A stretch of 64,000 bases of DNA from Ehretia macrophylla (GCA_037974665.1 CM075771.1:36936425-37000424); one strand, 5' to 3'; shown: positions 22,853 through 34,865, counted from the first letter of the stretch. Notes: generated from the sequence alone by a model not told the origin. Numbers and translations: made by a program.

Positions 22853-23410
22853 GTCGTGTTGAGGGCACAATTCCTTTATGTGTTAATGGTTCACAGTCCT
22901 AGCCTAGAGAAATGGCCCATTCAGAAGGCCCAATGGGCTTAATGACAACCCATTTGCTTCAACAACGCAGCATCCTCACAAGACGTGATATCGACGCGTT
23001 GTAGGGCGCTCTAATGTCACGCGAGTAAGGTTGTCATCCTTTTAACAACTCACGACGTACGATCCGAGACCCAAAAATAGAGCAAAAGAAGATAAGTGGC
23101 CCGAAACTAATGAAAACATTCGATTTTGGGCTCCAAAAACTGATAAAGCGAGCAAGCGGCTGCCCCCGTCGTAGAGCTCTCGGAGAGCTTTGTAACTGTA
23201 TGTTGTGCGCCGCGTAGCTCCTTACAGATCAAAAGTTATGGGCACCGGAGCGATGGAGACCTGGTCATAAGCCCTACGCCCTCGGTTTGCGAGCCCAGCC
23301 TCCACGTGATGTGAAGTTTTCTTACCCAAGGTGCCGTGGGATTTTATAATAGAAATGTGGTGGATAAAGTATCTAGGCAACCCTAACCGGAGCAAAAAAA
23401 ATTGAAAAAG

Positions 23411-23529
23411 GGGATGCAACACGAGGACTTCCCATGGGGTCACCCATCCTAGTACTACTATCGCCCAAGCACGCTTAACTTTGGAGTTCTGATGGGATCC
23501 GGTGCATTAGTGCTGGTATGATCGCACCC
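23411..23529 (-). rRNA. 5S rRNA gene, copy 26
   Basis: 119 nt. Changes: 116C>U, 95C>A, 70G>U, 48G>A. The gene and its flanking spacer resemble copy 41. Confidence 0.95.
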
Positions 23530-24088
23530 ATCATGTTAAGGGCATAATTCCTTTATGTGTTAACGGTTCACAGTCCAAGCCTAGAGAGATGGCCCATTCA
23601 GAAGGCCCAATGGGCTTATCGACAACCCATCCACTTCAACAACGCAGTATCCTCGCAAGACGTGATATCTACGTGTTGTAGAACCCTCTAATATCCCGCG
23701 AGTAAGGTTGTCGTCCTTTTAACAGCTCACAACGTACGATTCGAGACAAAAAAATAGAGCAAAACCAGAAAAGTGGCCCAAAACTGATGAAAACGTTCGA
23801 TTTTGGGCTCTAAAAATAGGCAAATGGAGCAAGCCGGCTGCCCCTATTGTAGAGTTCTCAGAGAGATTTGCAACAGTATGGTGTACGCCCCGTAACTCCT
23901 TACGAATCAAAAGTTATGGGCACCGGAGCGACGGAAACCTGGTCACAAGCCCTACGCCATCGGTTTGCTGGGTCAACCTCCACTTGAAGTGAAGTTGTCT
24001 TGCCCAAGGTGCTGTGGGATTCAATAATAGAAATGTGGTGGATAAAGTATCTTGGCAACACTAACCGGAGCAAAAAAAATTGAAAAGG

Positions 24089-24207
24089 TGGGTGCAACAC
24101 GAGGACTTCCTAGGGGGTCACACATCTTAGTACTACTCTCACCCAAGCACGCTTAACTTCGGAGTTCTGATGGGATTCGGTGCATTAGTGCTGGTATGAT
24201 CGCACCC
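24089..24207 (-). rRNA. 5S rRNA gene, copy 27
   Basis: 119 nt. Changes: 119C>A, 97G>A, 86G>U, 81G>A, 67C>U, 31G>A. Duplicate of copy 23 at an offset of 2711 bp. Confidence 0.93.
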
Positions 24208-24766
24208 GTCCTGTTGAGGGCACAATTCTTTTATGTGTTAACGGTTCACAGTCCCAGCATAGAAAGATGGGCCATTCTGAATGCCCAATGGGCTTAACGA
24301 CAACGCATCTGCTTCAACAACACCGGATCCTCGTAAGACGTGAAATCGACGCGTTGTAGGGCCCTCTAATGTCCCGCGAGTAAGGTTGTCGTTCTTTTAA
24401 CAGCTCACGACGTATGATCCAGGTCTGAAAAACAGAGCAAAAGAAGAAAACTGGCCCGAAAATGATGAAAACATTCGATTTTGGGCTCTAAAATTGGGCA
24501 CAACGAGCATGCTGGCTACCCCTGTCGTAGAGCTCTCGGAGGGCTTTGCAACGGTATGCTGTGCGCTGCGTAACTCTTTACAGATAAAAAATTATGGGCA
24601 CCGGAGCGAGAGAGACCTGGTCACAAGTTCTACGCCCTCGGTTTGCGGGCCCAGCCTCCATGTGAAGCGAAGTTGTCTTGCCCAAGGTGCCGTGGGATTC
24701 GATAATAGAAATTTAGTGGATAAAGTATCTTGGCAATCCTAACCGGGGCAAAAAAAATTGAAAAGG

Positions 24767-24885
24767 GGGGTGCAACACAAGGACTTCCTAGGGGGTCACC
24801 CATCCTAGTACTACTGTCGCCCAAGCACGCTTAACTTTGGAGTTCTGATGGGATCCGGTGCATTAGTGCTGGTACGATCGCACCC
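24767..24885 (-). rRNA. 5S rRNA gene, copy 28
   Basis: 119 nt. Changes: 107C>U, 97G>A, 70G>C, 48G>A, 11A>G. Its 3'-flanking spacer (24208-24766) pairs with 21497-22056, but the gene shares 107U and 97A with copy 31. Confidence 0.93.
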
Positions 24886-25442
24886 ATCATGTTGAGGCAT
24901 AATTCCTTTATGTTTTAACGGTTCACAGTCCAAGCCTAGAGAGATGGCCCATTCAGAAGGCCCAATGGGCTTAACGACAACCCATCTACTTCAACAACGC
25001 AGCATCTTCACAAGACGTGATATCAACGCGTTGTAGGGCCCTCTAATGTCCCGCGTGTAAGGTTGTCATCCTTTTAACGGCTCACGACGTATGATCCTGG
25101 ATGAAAAAACAAAGCTAAAGAAGAAAAGTGGCCCGAAACTGATGGAAACGTTTGATTTTAGGCTCCAAAAATGGGTAAAGCGAGCAAGCTAGTTGCCCCC
25201 AACGTAGAGCTCTCTGTGAGCTTTGTAACCGTATGCTGTGCGCCGCGTAATCTTTACGGATCAAAAGTTATGGGCACCGGAGCAACAGAGACCTAGTCAC
25301 AAGCCCTACGCCCTCGGTTTGCGGGCCCAGCTTCCACGTGAAGCGATGTTGTCTTGCCCAAGGTGCAGTGGGATTCGATAATAGAAATGTGGTGGATAAA
25401 GTACCTTGGCAACCCTAATAGGAGCAAAAAAAATTGAAAAGG

Positions 25443-25561
25443 GGGGTGTAACATGAGAACTTCTCAGGGGGTCACCCATCCTAGTACTACTGTCGCCCAA
25501 GCACGCTTAACTTCGGAGTTCTGATGGGATCCGGTACATTAGTGCTGGTATGATCGCACCC
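25443..25561 (-). rRNA. 5S rRNA gene, copy 29
   Basis: 119 nt. Changes: 113G>A, 108G>A, 104C>U, 98G>A, 70G>C, 26C>U. About 75 bp upstream of its start, the spacer lacks roughly 90 bp (junction 25636/25637). Confidence 0.93.
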
Positions 25562-25636
25562 GTCATGTTGACGGCACAATTCCGTTATGTGATAACGGCT
25601 CACAGTCCCAGCCTAGAGAGATGGCCCATTTAGAAG

Positions 25637-25656
25637 TCCAGCGAGAAAGTTTGTCG
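25637..25656 (-). other. Spacer deletion junction A (about 90 bp lost)
   Basis: TTTAGAAG is joined directly to TCCAGCGAG at 25636/25637. The usual stretch with GCATCCTCGCAAGACG and the GGGCCCTCT motif is missing. The same junction recurs at 34352/34353. Confidence 0.85.
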
Positions 25657-26031
25657 TCCTTTTAACAGCTCACGACGTACGATCCGGGTTGGAAAAACAT
25701 AGCAAAAGCAGAAAAGTGGCCTGAAACTAATGAAAACGTTCTATTTTGGGTCCCATAATGGGCCTAGCAAACAAGCTAGCTGCCCCCGTCGTAGAGTTCT
25801 GGGAGTGCTTTGTAACGGTATGCTATACGCCACGTAATTCCTTACGGATCAAAAGTTTTGGGCACCGGAACGACGGAGACCTAGTCACAAGCCCTACGCC
25901 CTCGGTTTGTGGGCCCAGCCTCCACGTGAAGTGAAGTTGTCTTGCCCATGGTGCCGTGGGATTCGATAATAGAAATGTGATAGATAAAGTTTCTTGGCAA
26001 CCTTAACCGAAGCTAAAAAAAATTGATAAGG

Positions 26032-26150
26032 GGGGTGTAACACAAGGACTTCCAAGGGGGTCACCCATCCTAGTACTATTTTTGCCCAAGCACACTTAAC
26101 TTCGGAGTTCTGATGGGAACCGGTGCATTAGTGCTGGTATGATCGCACCC
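26032..26150 (-). rRNA. 5S rRNA gene, copy 30
   Basis: 119 nt. Changes: 113G>A, 107C>U, 97G>U, 72G>A, 70G>A, 68G>A, 57C>U, 32A>U. The intermediate element has three changes. It shares 113A, 70A, 68A and 57U with copy 43. Confidence 0.92.
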
Positions 26151-26707
26151 GTCATGTTGAGGGCCCAATTCCTTTATGTATTAACGGTTCACAGTCCCGG
26201 CCTAGAGTAATGGCCCATCAGAAGGCCCAATTGGGTTAACGACAACTCGTCGGCTTCAACAACGCAGCATCCTCGCAAGACGTGATATCGACGTATTGTA
26301 CGGCCCTCTAATGTCCCGCGAGTAAGGTTGTCCTCCTTTTAACAACTCACGATGTACGATCCAGGACAGAAAAACAGAGCAAAAGAAGAAAAGTGGCCTA
26401 AAACGATGAAAATGTTTGAATTTGGGATCCAAAAAGACGTACAGTGAGTAAGCTGGCTGCCCCCGTCGTAGAGCTCTCGGAGAGCTTTGCAACGGTATGC
26501 TGTGCGCCGCGTAACTCCTTACGGATCAAACGTTATGGGCACCGGAGCGACGAAGACCTTGTCATATGACCAACGCCCTCGGTTTGCTGGCCCAGCCTCC
26601 ACGTGAAGCGAAGTTGTCTTCCACAAGGTGCCGTGGGATTCGATAATAGAAATTTAGTGGATAAAGTATCTTGGCAATCCTAACCGGGGCAAAAAAAATT
26701 GAAAAGG

Positions 26708-26826
26708 GGGGTGCAACACAAGGACTTCCTAGGGGGTCACCAATCCTAGTACTACTCTCGTCCAAGCACGCTTAACTTCAGAGTTCTAATGGGATCCGGT
26801 GCATTAGTGCTGGTATGATCGCACCC
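26708..26826 (-). rRNA. 5S rRNA gene, copy 31
   Basis: 119 nt. Changes: 107C>U, 97G>A, 85G>U, 66G>A, 47C>U, 39C>U. A-box intact. Confidence 0.93.
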
Positions 26827-27384
26827 GTCATTTTGAGGGCACAGTTCCTTTATGTGCTAACGGTTCACAGTCCCAGCCTAGAGAGATGGCCCATTCAGAA
26901 GGCCCAATGGGCTTAACGACGACCCATCCGCTTCAACAACACAACATCCTCGTAAGACATTACATCGACGAATTGTAGGGCCTTCTAATGTCCCGCGAGT
27001 ATGGTTGTCATCCGTTTAATAGCTCATGACGTACGATCCGGAACAGAAAAACAGAGCAAAAGAAGAAAAGTATCCCAAAACTAATGAAAATGTTCAATTT
27101 TGGGGTCCAAAAATGGGCACAGCGAGCAAGCTGGCTGCCCCCATCGTAGAGCTCTTGGAGAGCTTTGCAACGGTATGCTGTACGCCGTGTAACTCCTTAC
27201 TGATCAAAAGTTATGAGAACCGGAGCGACAGAAACCTGGTCACAAGCCCTATGCCCTTGGTTTACTGGCCCAACCTCCACGTGATGCGAAGTTGTCTTGC
27301 CCAAGGTGTTGTGGGATTCGATAATAGAAATGTGGTGGATAAAGTATCTTGGCAACCCTAACTGGAGCAAAAAAAATTGAAAAG

Positions 27385-27503
27385 GGGGTGCAACATGAGG
27401 ACTTCCCAGGGGGTCACCCATCCTAGTACTACACTCGCCCAAGCACGTTTAACTTCGGACTTCTGATGGGATCCGGTGCATTAGTGCTGGTATGATTGCA
27501 CCC
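27385..27503 (-). rRNA. 5S rRNA gene, copy 32
   Basis: 119 nt. Changes: 108G>A, 71A>U, 56G>A, 44C>G, 7G>A. C-box intact. Confidence 0.94.
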
Positions 27504-28062
27504 GTCATGTTGAGGGCACAACTCCTTTATGTGTTAATGGTTCACAGTCCCAGCCTGGAGAGATGGCCCATTCAAAATGCCCAATGGGCTTAACGACAAC
27601 CCATCCGTTTCAAAAACGCTGCATCCTCTTAAGACGTGATATCGACGCATTGTAGGGCCCTCTAATGTCCTGTGAGTAAGGTTGTTGTCCTTTTAACAGC
27701 TCACGACGTACGATCCGGGATTGAAAAATAGAGCAGAAGCAGAAAAGTAGCCCAAAACTGATGAAAATGTTCGATTTTGGGCTCCAAAAATAGCCACAGT
27801 GAGCAAGCTGGCTACCCCCAATGTTGTGTTCTCGGAGAGCTTTGGAACGGTATGTTGTGCGCCGCGTAACTCCTTACTAATCAAAAGTTATAAGCACCGG
27901 AGCGACGAAAACCTGGTCACAAGCCCTACGCCCATGGTTTACTGGCCCAGCCTCCACGTGAAGCGAAGTTGCCTTACCCAAGGTGCTGTGGGATTCAATA
28001 ATAGAAATGTGGTGGATAAAGTATCTTGGCAACCCTAACCGGAGCAAAAAAAATTGAAAAAG

Positions 28063-28181
28063 GGGGTCCAACACGAGGACTTCTCAGGGGGTCACCCATC
28101 CTAGTACTACTCTCGCCCAAGCACGGTTAACTTCGGAGTTCTGATGGTATCCGGTGCATTATTGCTGGTATGATCGCACCC
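28063..28181 (-). rRNA. 5S rRNA gene, copy 33
   Basis: 119 nt. Changes: 114C>G, 98G>A, 56G>C, 35C>A, 20C>A. It shares 56C with copies 38 and 45. Confidence 0.93.
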
Positions 28182-28740
28182 GTCATGTTGACGGCATAAT
28201 TCCTTTATGTGTTAATGGTTAACAGTCCCATCCTAGAGAGTTGGCCCATTCAGAAGGCCCACTGGGCTTAACGACAACCCATCCGCTTCAACAACGCAGC
28301 ATCCTCGCAAGACGTGATATCGACGAGTTGTAGGGCCCTCTAATGTCCCGCGAGTAAGGTTGTCGTCCTTTTAACAGCTCACGACGCACGATCGGGGACA
28401 GAAAAATAGAGCAAAAGAAGAAAAGTTACCCGAAACTAATGAAAATGTTCGATTTTGGGCTCCCAAAATGGGCACAGGGAGCAAGCTGGCTGCCCCAGTC
28501 GTAGAGCTCTCAGAGCGCTTTACAACGGTATGTTGTGCGCCGCGTAACTTCATATGGATCAAAAGTTATGGGCTTTGGAGCGACGGAGACCTGGTCACAA
28601 GCCCCACGCCCTCGTCATACGGGCCCAGCCTCCACGTGAAGCGAAGTTGTCTTTCCCAAGGTGCCGTGGGATTCGATAATTGAATTGTGTTGGATAAAGT
28701 ATCTTGGCAACCCTAACCGGAGCAAAAAAAATTGAAAATG

Positions 28741-28859
28741 GGGGTGCAACACGAGGACTTCTCAAGGGGTCACCCATCTTAGTACAACTCTTGCTTAAGC
28801 ACGCTTAACTTCGGAGTTATGATGGGATCCGGTGCATTAGAGCTGGTATGATCGCACCC
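28741..28859 (-). rRNA. 5S rRNA gene, copy 34
   Basis: 119 nt. Changes: 98G>A, 95C>U, 81G>A, 74A>U, 68G>A, 65G>A, 64G>A, 41G>U, 19A>U. Five of these (98, 95, 74, 65, 64) are shared with copy 39. Confidence 0.92.
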
Positions 28860-29418
28860 GTCATATTGAGGGCAAAATTCCTTTATGTGTTAATGGTTCA
28901 CAGTCGCAGCCTAGAGAGATGGCCCATTAAGAAGGCCCAATGGGCTTAACGAGAACCCATCCACTTCAACAACGCAGCATCCTCGCAAGAAGTGGTATCG
29001 ACACATTGTAGGGCCCTTTAATGTCCCGCGAGTAAGGTTGTCGTCCTTTTAACAGCTCATGACGTACGATCGGGGACGAAAAAATAGATCAAATGAAGAA
29101 AACTAGCCCGAAATAGATGAAAATGTTCGATTTTGGGCTCCCAAAAAGGGCACAACGAGCATGTTGGCTGCCCCAGTCTTGGAGCTCTCGGAGAGCTTTG
29201 CAACGGTATGCTGTGCCCCACGTAACTCCATACGGATCAAAAGTTATGGGCTCCGGAGTGACAGAGACCTGGTCACTAGCCCTACGCCCTCGATTTGCGG
29301 GCCCAGCCTCCACGTGAAGCGAAGTTTTCTTGCCCAAGATGCCGTGGGATTCGATAATAGAAATGTGGTGGATAAAGTATCTTGGCAACCCTAACTGGAG
29401 CAAAAAAAATTGAAAATG

Positions 29419-29537
29419 GGGGTACAACACGAGGACTTCCCAAGGGGTCACCCATCCTAGTACTAATCTTGCCCAAGCATGCTTAACTTCGGAGTTCTGA
29501 TGGGATTCGGTGCATTAGAGCTGGTATGATCGCACCC
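29419..29537 (-). rRNA. 5S rRNA gene, copy 35
   Basis: 119 nt. Changes: 114C>U, 95C>U, 72G>U, 68G>A, 58G>A, 31G>A, 19A>U. The set 114U/95U/68A is shared with copy 40. Confidence 0.92.
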
Positions 29538-30095
29538 GTCATGTTGAGGGCAGGATTCCTTTATGTGTTAACGGTTGACAGTACCAGCCTAGAGAGATGG
29601 CCCATTCAGAAGGCCCAATGAGCTTAACGACAACCCATCCGCTTCAACAACGCAGCATCCTCGCAAGACATGATATCGACGGGTTGTAGGGCCCTCTAAT
29701 GTCCCGCTAGTAAGGTTGTCATCCTTTTAACAGCTCACGATGTACGATCTGGGATGGAAAAGCAGAGCAAAAGAAGAAAAGTAGCCCGAAATTGATGAAA
29801 ACGTTCGATTTTGGGCTCCCAAAACGGGCACAACGAGCAGGCTGGCTGCCCCCATCGTAGAGCTTTCATTGAGCTTTGTAACGGTATGCTGTGCACCGCG
29901 TAACTCTTTATGGATCAAAAGTTATGGGCATCGGAGCGACGGAGACCTGGTCACAAGGCTTACGCCCTCGGTTGCGGGCCCAGCTTCCACGTGAAGCGAA
30001 GTTGTCTTGCCCATGGTGCCGTGGGCTTCGATAATAGAATTGTGGTGGATAAAGTATCTTGGCAACCCTAACCGGAGCAAAAAAAATTGAAAACG

Positions 30096-30214
30096 GGGGT
30101 GCAACACGAGGACTTCCCAAGGGGTCACCCATCCTAGTACTACTCTCACCAAAGCACGCTTAACTTCAGAGTTCTGATGGGATCCAGTGCATTAGTGCTG
30201 GTATGATCGCACTC
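30096..30214 (-). rRNA. 5S rRNA gene, copy 36
   Basis: 119 nt. Changes: 95C>U, 67C>U, 64G>U, 47C>U, 29C>U, 2G>A. Confidence 0.93.
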
Positions 30215-30772
30215 GTCATGTTGACGGCACAATTCCTTTATGTGTTAACGGTTCACAGTCCCAGCCTAGAGAGATAGCCCATTCAGAAGGCCCAATGGGC
30301 TTAACAACAACCCATCCGCTTCAACAATGCAGCATCCTCGCAAGACATGATATCGACGCATTGTAGGGCCCTCTAATGTCCCACGAGTAAGGTTGTCGAC
30401 CTTTTAACAGCTCACGACGTACGATCGGGGACAAAAAACAGAGCAAAAGAAGAAAAGTGGCCCGAAACTGATGAAAATATTTAATTTTGGGCTCCCAAAA
30501 TGGCCAAAGCGAGAAAGCTGGCTGCCCCAATCGTAGAGCTCTCGGAGAGCTTTGCAACGGTATGTTGTGCGCCACGTAACTCCATACGGATCAAATGTTA
30601 TGGGCTCGGGAGCGATGGGGACCTGGTCACAAGCCCTACGCCATCGGTTTGCGGGCCCAGCCTCCACATGAAGTGAAGTTGTCTTGCCCAAGGTGCCGTG
30701 GGATTCGATAATAGAAATGTGGTGGATAAAGTATCTTGGCAACCCTAACCGGAGCAAAAAAAATTGAAAAAG

Positions 30773-30891
30773 GGGGTGCAACATGAGGACTTCCCAAGGG
30801 GTCACCCATCCTAGTACTACTCTCGCCCAAGCGTACTTAACTTCAGAGTTCTGATGGGATCCGGTGCATTAGTGCTGGTATGATCGCAGCC
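30773..30891 (-). rRNA. 5S rRNA gene, copy 37
   Basis: 119 nt. Changes: 108G>A, 95C>U, 59U>C, 58G>A, 57C>U, 47C>U, 3G>C. Three adjacent A-box changes; 59C, 57U and 47U are shared with copy 44. Confidence 0.92.
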
Positions 30892-31450
30892 GTCATGTTG
30901 AGGGCACAATTCCTTTATGTGTTAACGGTTCACAATCCCAGTCTAGAGAGATGGCCCACTCAGAAGGCCCAATGGGCTTAACGACAACCCATCCGCTTCA
31001 ACAACATAGCATCCTCGCAAGACGTGATATTGCCGGGTTGTAGGGCCCTCTAATGTCCCACGAGTAAGGTTGTCTTGCTTTTAACAGCTCACGACGTACG
31101 ATTCGGGATGGAAAAATAGAGTAAAAGAAGAAAAGTAGCCTGAAATTGATGAAAATGTCGATTTTGGGCTCACAAAATAGGCATAGCGAGCAGGTTGGCT
31201 GCCGTAGTCGTTGAGCTCTCATAGAGCTTTGCAACGGTATGCTGTGCGCCGCGTAACTCATTATGGATCAAAAGTTATGGGCACCGGAGCGACGGAGACT
31301 TGGTCACAAGCCCCTACGCCCTTGGTTTGTGGGTCCATCCTCCACGTGAAGCGAAGTTGTCTTGCCAAAGGTGTCGTGGGATTCGATAATAGAATTGTGG
31401 TGGATAAAGTATCTTGGCAACCTTAACCGGAGCAAAAAAAATTGAAAAAG

Positions 31451-31569
31451 GGGGTGCAACACGAGGACTTCCCAGGGGGTCTCCCATCTTAGTACTACTC
31501 TCGCCCAAGCACGGTTAACTTTGGGGTTCTGATGGGATCGGGTGCATTAGTGCTGGTATGATCTCACCT
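31451..31569 (-). rRNA. 5S rRNA gene, copy 38
   Basis: 119 nt. Changes: 88U>A, 81G>A, 56G>C, 48G>A, 45U>C, 30G>C, 6C>A, 1G>A. It shares 56C and 1A plus the neighbouring upstream sequence with copy 45. Confidence 0.92.
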
Positions 31570-32128
31570 ACCATGTTGAGGGCACAATTCCTTTATGTGT
31601 TAACGGTTCACAGTCCCAGCCTAGAGAGATGGCCCATTCAAAAGGCCCAATGGGCTTAACGACAACCCATCTGCTTCAACAACGCAGCATCCTCGCAGGA
31701 CGTGATATCAACGCATTGTAGGGCCCTCTAATGTCCCGTGAGTAAGGTTGTCCTCGTTTTAACCGCTCACGACGTACGACTGGGGATGGAAAAATAGAGC
31801 AAAAGAAAAAAAGTGTCCCGAAACTAATGAAAATGTTCGATTTTTGGCTCCCAAAATGGATACAACGAGCAAGCTGGCTACCCCAATCGTAGAGCTCATG
31901 GAGAGCTTTGAAACGGTATGTTGTGCGCCGCGTAACTCCATACGGATCAAAAGTTATGGGCTCCGGAGCGTTGGAGACCTGGTCACAAGCCCTACGCCCT
32001 CGTTATACTGGCCCAGCCTCCACGTGAAGCGAAGTTGTTTTGCCCATGGTGCCGTGGCCTTCAATAATATAATTGTGGTGGATAAAGTATCTTGGCAAAC
32101 CTAACCGGAGCATAAAAAATTGAAAAGG

Positions 32129-32247
32129 GGGGTGCAACACGAGGACTTCTCAAGGGGTCACCCATCCTAGTACAACTCTCACTTAAGCACGCTTAACTTC
32201 GGAGTTCTGATGGGATCCGGTGTATTAGTGCTGGTATGATCGCACCC
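32129..32247 (-). rRNA. 5S rRNA gene, copy 39
   Basis: 119 nt. Changes: 98G>A, 95C>U, 74A>U, 67C>U, 65G>A, 64G>A, 25G>A. Sister of copy 34, 3388 bp away. Confidence 0.93.
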
Positions 32248-32806
32248 GTCATATTCAGGGCACAATTCCTTTATGTGTTAACGGTTCACAGTCCCAGCCT
32301 AGAGAGATGGCCCATTCAGAAGGCCCAATGGGCTTAACGACAACCCATCCGCTTCAATAATGCAGCATCCTTGCAAGATGTCATATCGACACGTTGTAGG
32401 GCCCTCTAATGTCCCGTGAGTAAGGTTGTCGTCTTTTTAACAGCTCACGATGTACGATCGGGGATGGAAAAATAGAGCAAAAGAAGAAAACTGGCCCGAA
32501 ACTGAAGAAAATGTTCGATTTTGGGCTCCCCAAACGGGCACAACGAGCAAGTTGGCTGCCCAAGTCGTAGAGCTCTCGGAGGGCTTTGGAACGGTATGCT
32601 GTGAGAAGCGTAACTCCATACGGATCAAAAGTTATGGGCTCCGGAGCGATAGAGATCTGGTCACAAGCCCTACGCCCTCAGTTTGCGGGCCTAGCCTCCA
32701 CGTGAAGCGAAGTTGTCTTGCCCAAGGTGCCGTGGGATTCGATAATAGAAATGTGGTGGATAAAGTATCTTGGCAACCCTAACCGGAGCAAAAAAAATTT
32801 AAAATG

Positions 32807-32925
32807 GGGGTACAACACGAGGACTTCCCAAGGGGTCACCCATCCTAGTACTACTCTTGCCCAAGCACGCTTAACTTCGGAGTTCTGATGGGATCCTGTG
32901 CATTAGTGCTAGTATGATCGCACCC
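32807..32925 (-). rRNA. 5S rRNA gene, copy 40
   Basis: 119 nt. Changes: 114C>U, 95C>U, 68G>A, 29C>A, 15C>U. Sister of copy 35. Confidence 0.94.
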
Positions 32926-33483
32926 ATGATGTTGAGGGCACAACTCCTTTATCTGTTAACGGTTCACAGTCCCAACCTAGATAGATGGCTTATTCAGAAG
33001 GCCTAATGGGCTTAATGACAACCCATCTGCTTCAACAACGCAGCATCCTCCCAAGACGTGATATCGACGCATTGTAGGGCGCTCTAATGTCCCGCGAGTA
33101 TGGTTGTCGTCCTTTTAACAGCTCACGACGTACGATCCGGGACCGAAAAATAGAGCAAAAGAAGATAAGTGGCCCGAAACTGATGAAAACATTCGATTTT
33201 GGGCCCCAAAAACTGGTAAAGCGAGCAAGCGGCTGCCCCCGTCGTAGAGCTCTCAGAGAGCTTTGTAACGGTATGCTGTGCGCCGCGTAACTTCTTACAG
33301 ATCAAAAGTTATGGGCACCGGAGCGATGGAGACCTGGTCATAAGCCCTACGCCCTCAGTTTGCGGGCCTAGCCTCCACGTGAAGCGAAGTTTTCTTACCC
33401 ATGGTGCCGTGGGATTTGTTAATAGAAATGTGGTGGATAAAGTATATAGGCAACCCTAACCGGAGCAAAAACAATTGAAAAGG

Positions 33484-33602
33484 GGGATGCAACACGAGGA
33501 CTTCCCAGGGGGTCACCCATCCTAGTACTACTGTCGCCCAAGCACGCTTAACTTCGGAGTTCTGATGGGATCTGGTGCATTAGTGCTGGTATGATCGCAC
33601 CC
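33484..33602 (-). rRNA. 5S rRNA gene, copy 41
   Basis: 119 nt, only three changes: 116C>U, 70G>C, 30G>A. A-box and C-box match consensus; 116U leaves a G-U pair in helix I. Among the better preserved copies. Confidence 0.96.
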
Positions 33603-34161
33603 ATCATGTTGAGGGCATAATTCCTTTATGTGTTAACGGTTCACAGTCCAAGCCTAGAGAGATGGCCCATTCAGAAAGCCCAATGGGCATAACGACAACC
33701 CATCTGCTTCAACAACGCAGCATCCTCACAAGACGTGATATCGACGCGTTGTAGGGCCCTCTAATGTCCTGCGTGTAAGATTGTCGTCCTTTTAACGGCT
33801 CACGACGTACGATCTTGGAAGGAAAAACAAAGCTAAAGAAGAAAAGTGGCCCGAAACTGATGGAAACGTTTGATTTTAGGCTCCAAAAATGGGTAAATCG
33901 AGCAAGCTGGTTGCCCCCAACGTAGAGCTCTCTGTGAGCTTTGCAACGGCATGTTGTGCGCCGCGTAATCTTTACGGATCAAAAGTTATGGGTACCGGAG
34001 CAACAGAGACCTAGTCACAAGCCCTACGTCCTCGGTTTGCGGGCCCTGCTTCTACGTGAAGCGAAGTTGTCTTGCCCAAGGTGCCGTGGGATTCGATAAT
34101 AGAAATCTGGTAAATAAAGTATCTTGGCAACCCTAACAGGAGCAAAAAAAATTGAAAAGGT

Positions 34162-34280
34162 GGGGTGCAACATGAGGACTTCCCAGGGGGTCACCCATCC
34201 TAGTACTACTGTTGCCCAAGCACGCTTAACTTCGGAGTTCTGATGGGATCCGGTGCATTAGTGCTGGTATGATCGCACCC
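34162..34280 (-). rRNA. 5S rRNA gene, copy 42
   Basis: 119 nt, three changes: 108G>A, 70G>C, 68G>A. Three bases at -1 to -3 are missing relative to the usual GTC after the plus-strand CCC, and the spacer beyond carries the second roughly 90-bp deletion. Confidence 0.95.
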
Positions 34281-34352
34281 ATGTTGAGGGCACAATTCCT
34301 TTATGTGTTAACAGTTCACAGTCCCAGCCTAGAGAGATGGCCCATTTAGAAG

Positions 34353-34372
34353 TCTAGAGAGTAAGTTTGTCG
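34353..34372 (-). other. Spacer deletion junction B (same as A)
   Basis: TTTAGAAG joined to TCTAGAGAG at 34352/34353, the same breakpoint as 25636/25637. A shared breakpoint means the units descend from one deleted ancestor. Confidence 0.85.
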
Positions 34373-34746
34373 TCCTTTTAACAGCTCACGACGTATGATC
34401 CGGGTTGGAAAAACATAGCAAAAGTAGAAAAGTGGCCTAAAACTGATGAAAACGTTCAATTTTGGGCTCCCATAATGGGCATAGCAAACAAGCTAGCTGC
34501 CCCCGTCGTAGAGTTCTGGGAGAGCTTTGCAACGGTATGCTGTGCGCCGCGTAACTCCTTACGGATCAAAAGTTTTGGGCACCGGAGCGACGGAGACCTA
34601 GTCACAAGCCCTATGCCCTCGGTTTGCGGGCCCAGCCTCCACGTGAAGCGAAGTTGTCTTGCCAAGGTGCCGTGGGATTCAATAATAGAAATGTGATGGA
34701 TAAAGTATCTTGGCAACCTTAACCGAAGCAAAAAAAATTGATAAGG

Positions 34747-34865
34747 GGGGTGTAACACGAGGACTTCCCAGGGGGTCACCCATCCTAGTACTACTTTTGC
34801 CCAAGCACACTTAACTTCGGAGTTCTGATGGGATCCGGTGCATTAGTGCTGGTATGATCGCACCC
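34747..34865 (-). rRNA. 5S rRNA gene, copy 43
   Basis: 119 nt. Changes: 113G>A, 70G>A, 68G>A, 57C>U. Sister of copy 30. Element 3 lies 122 bp upstream of its start. Confidence 0.95.
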
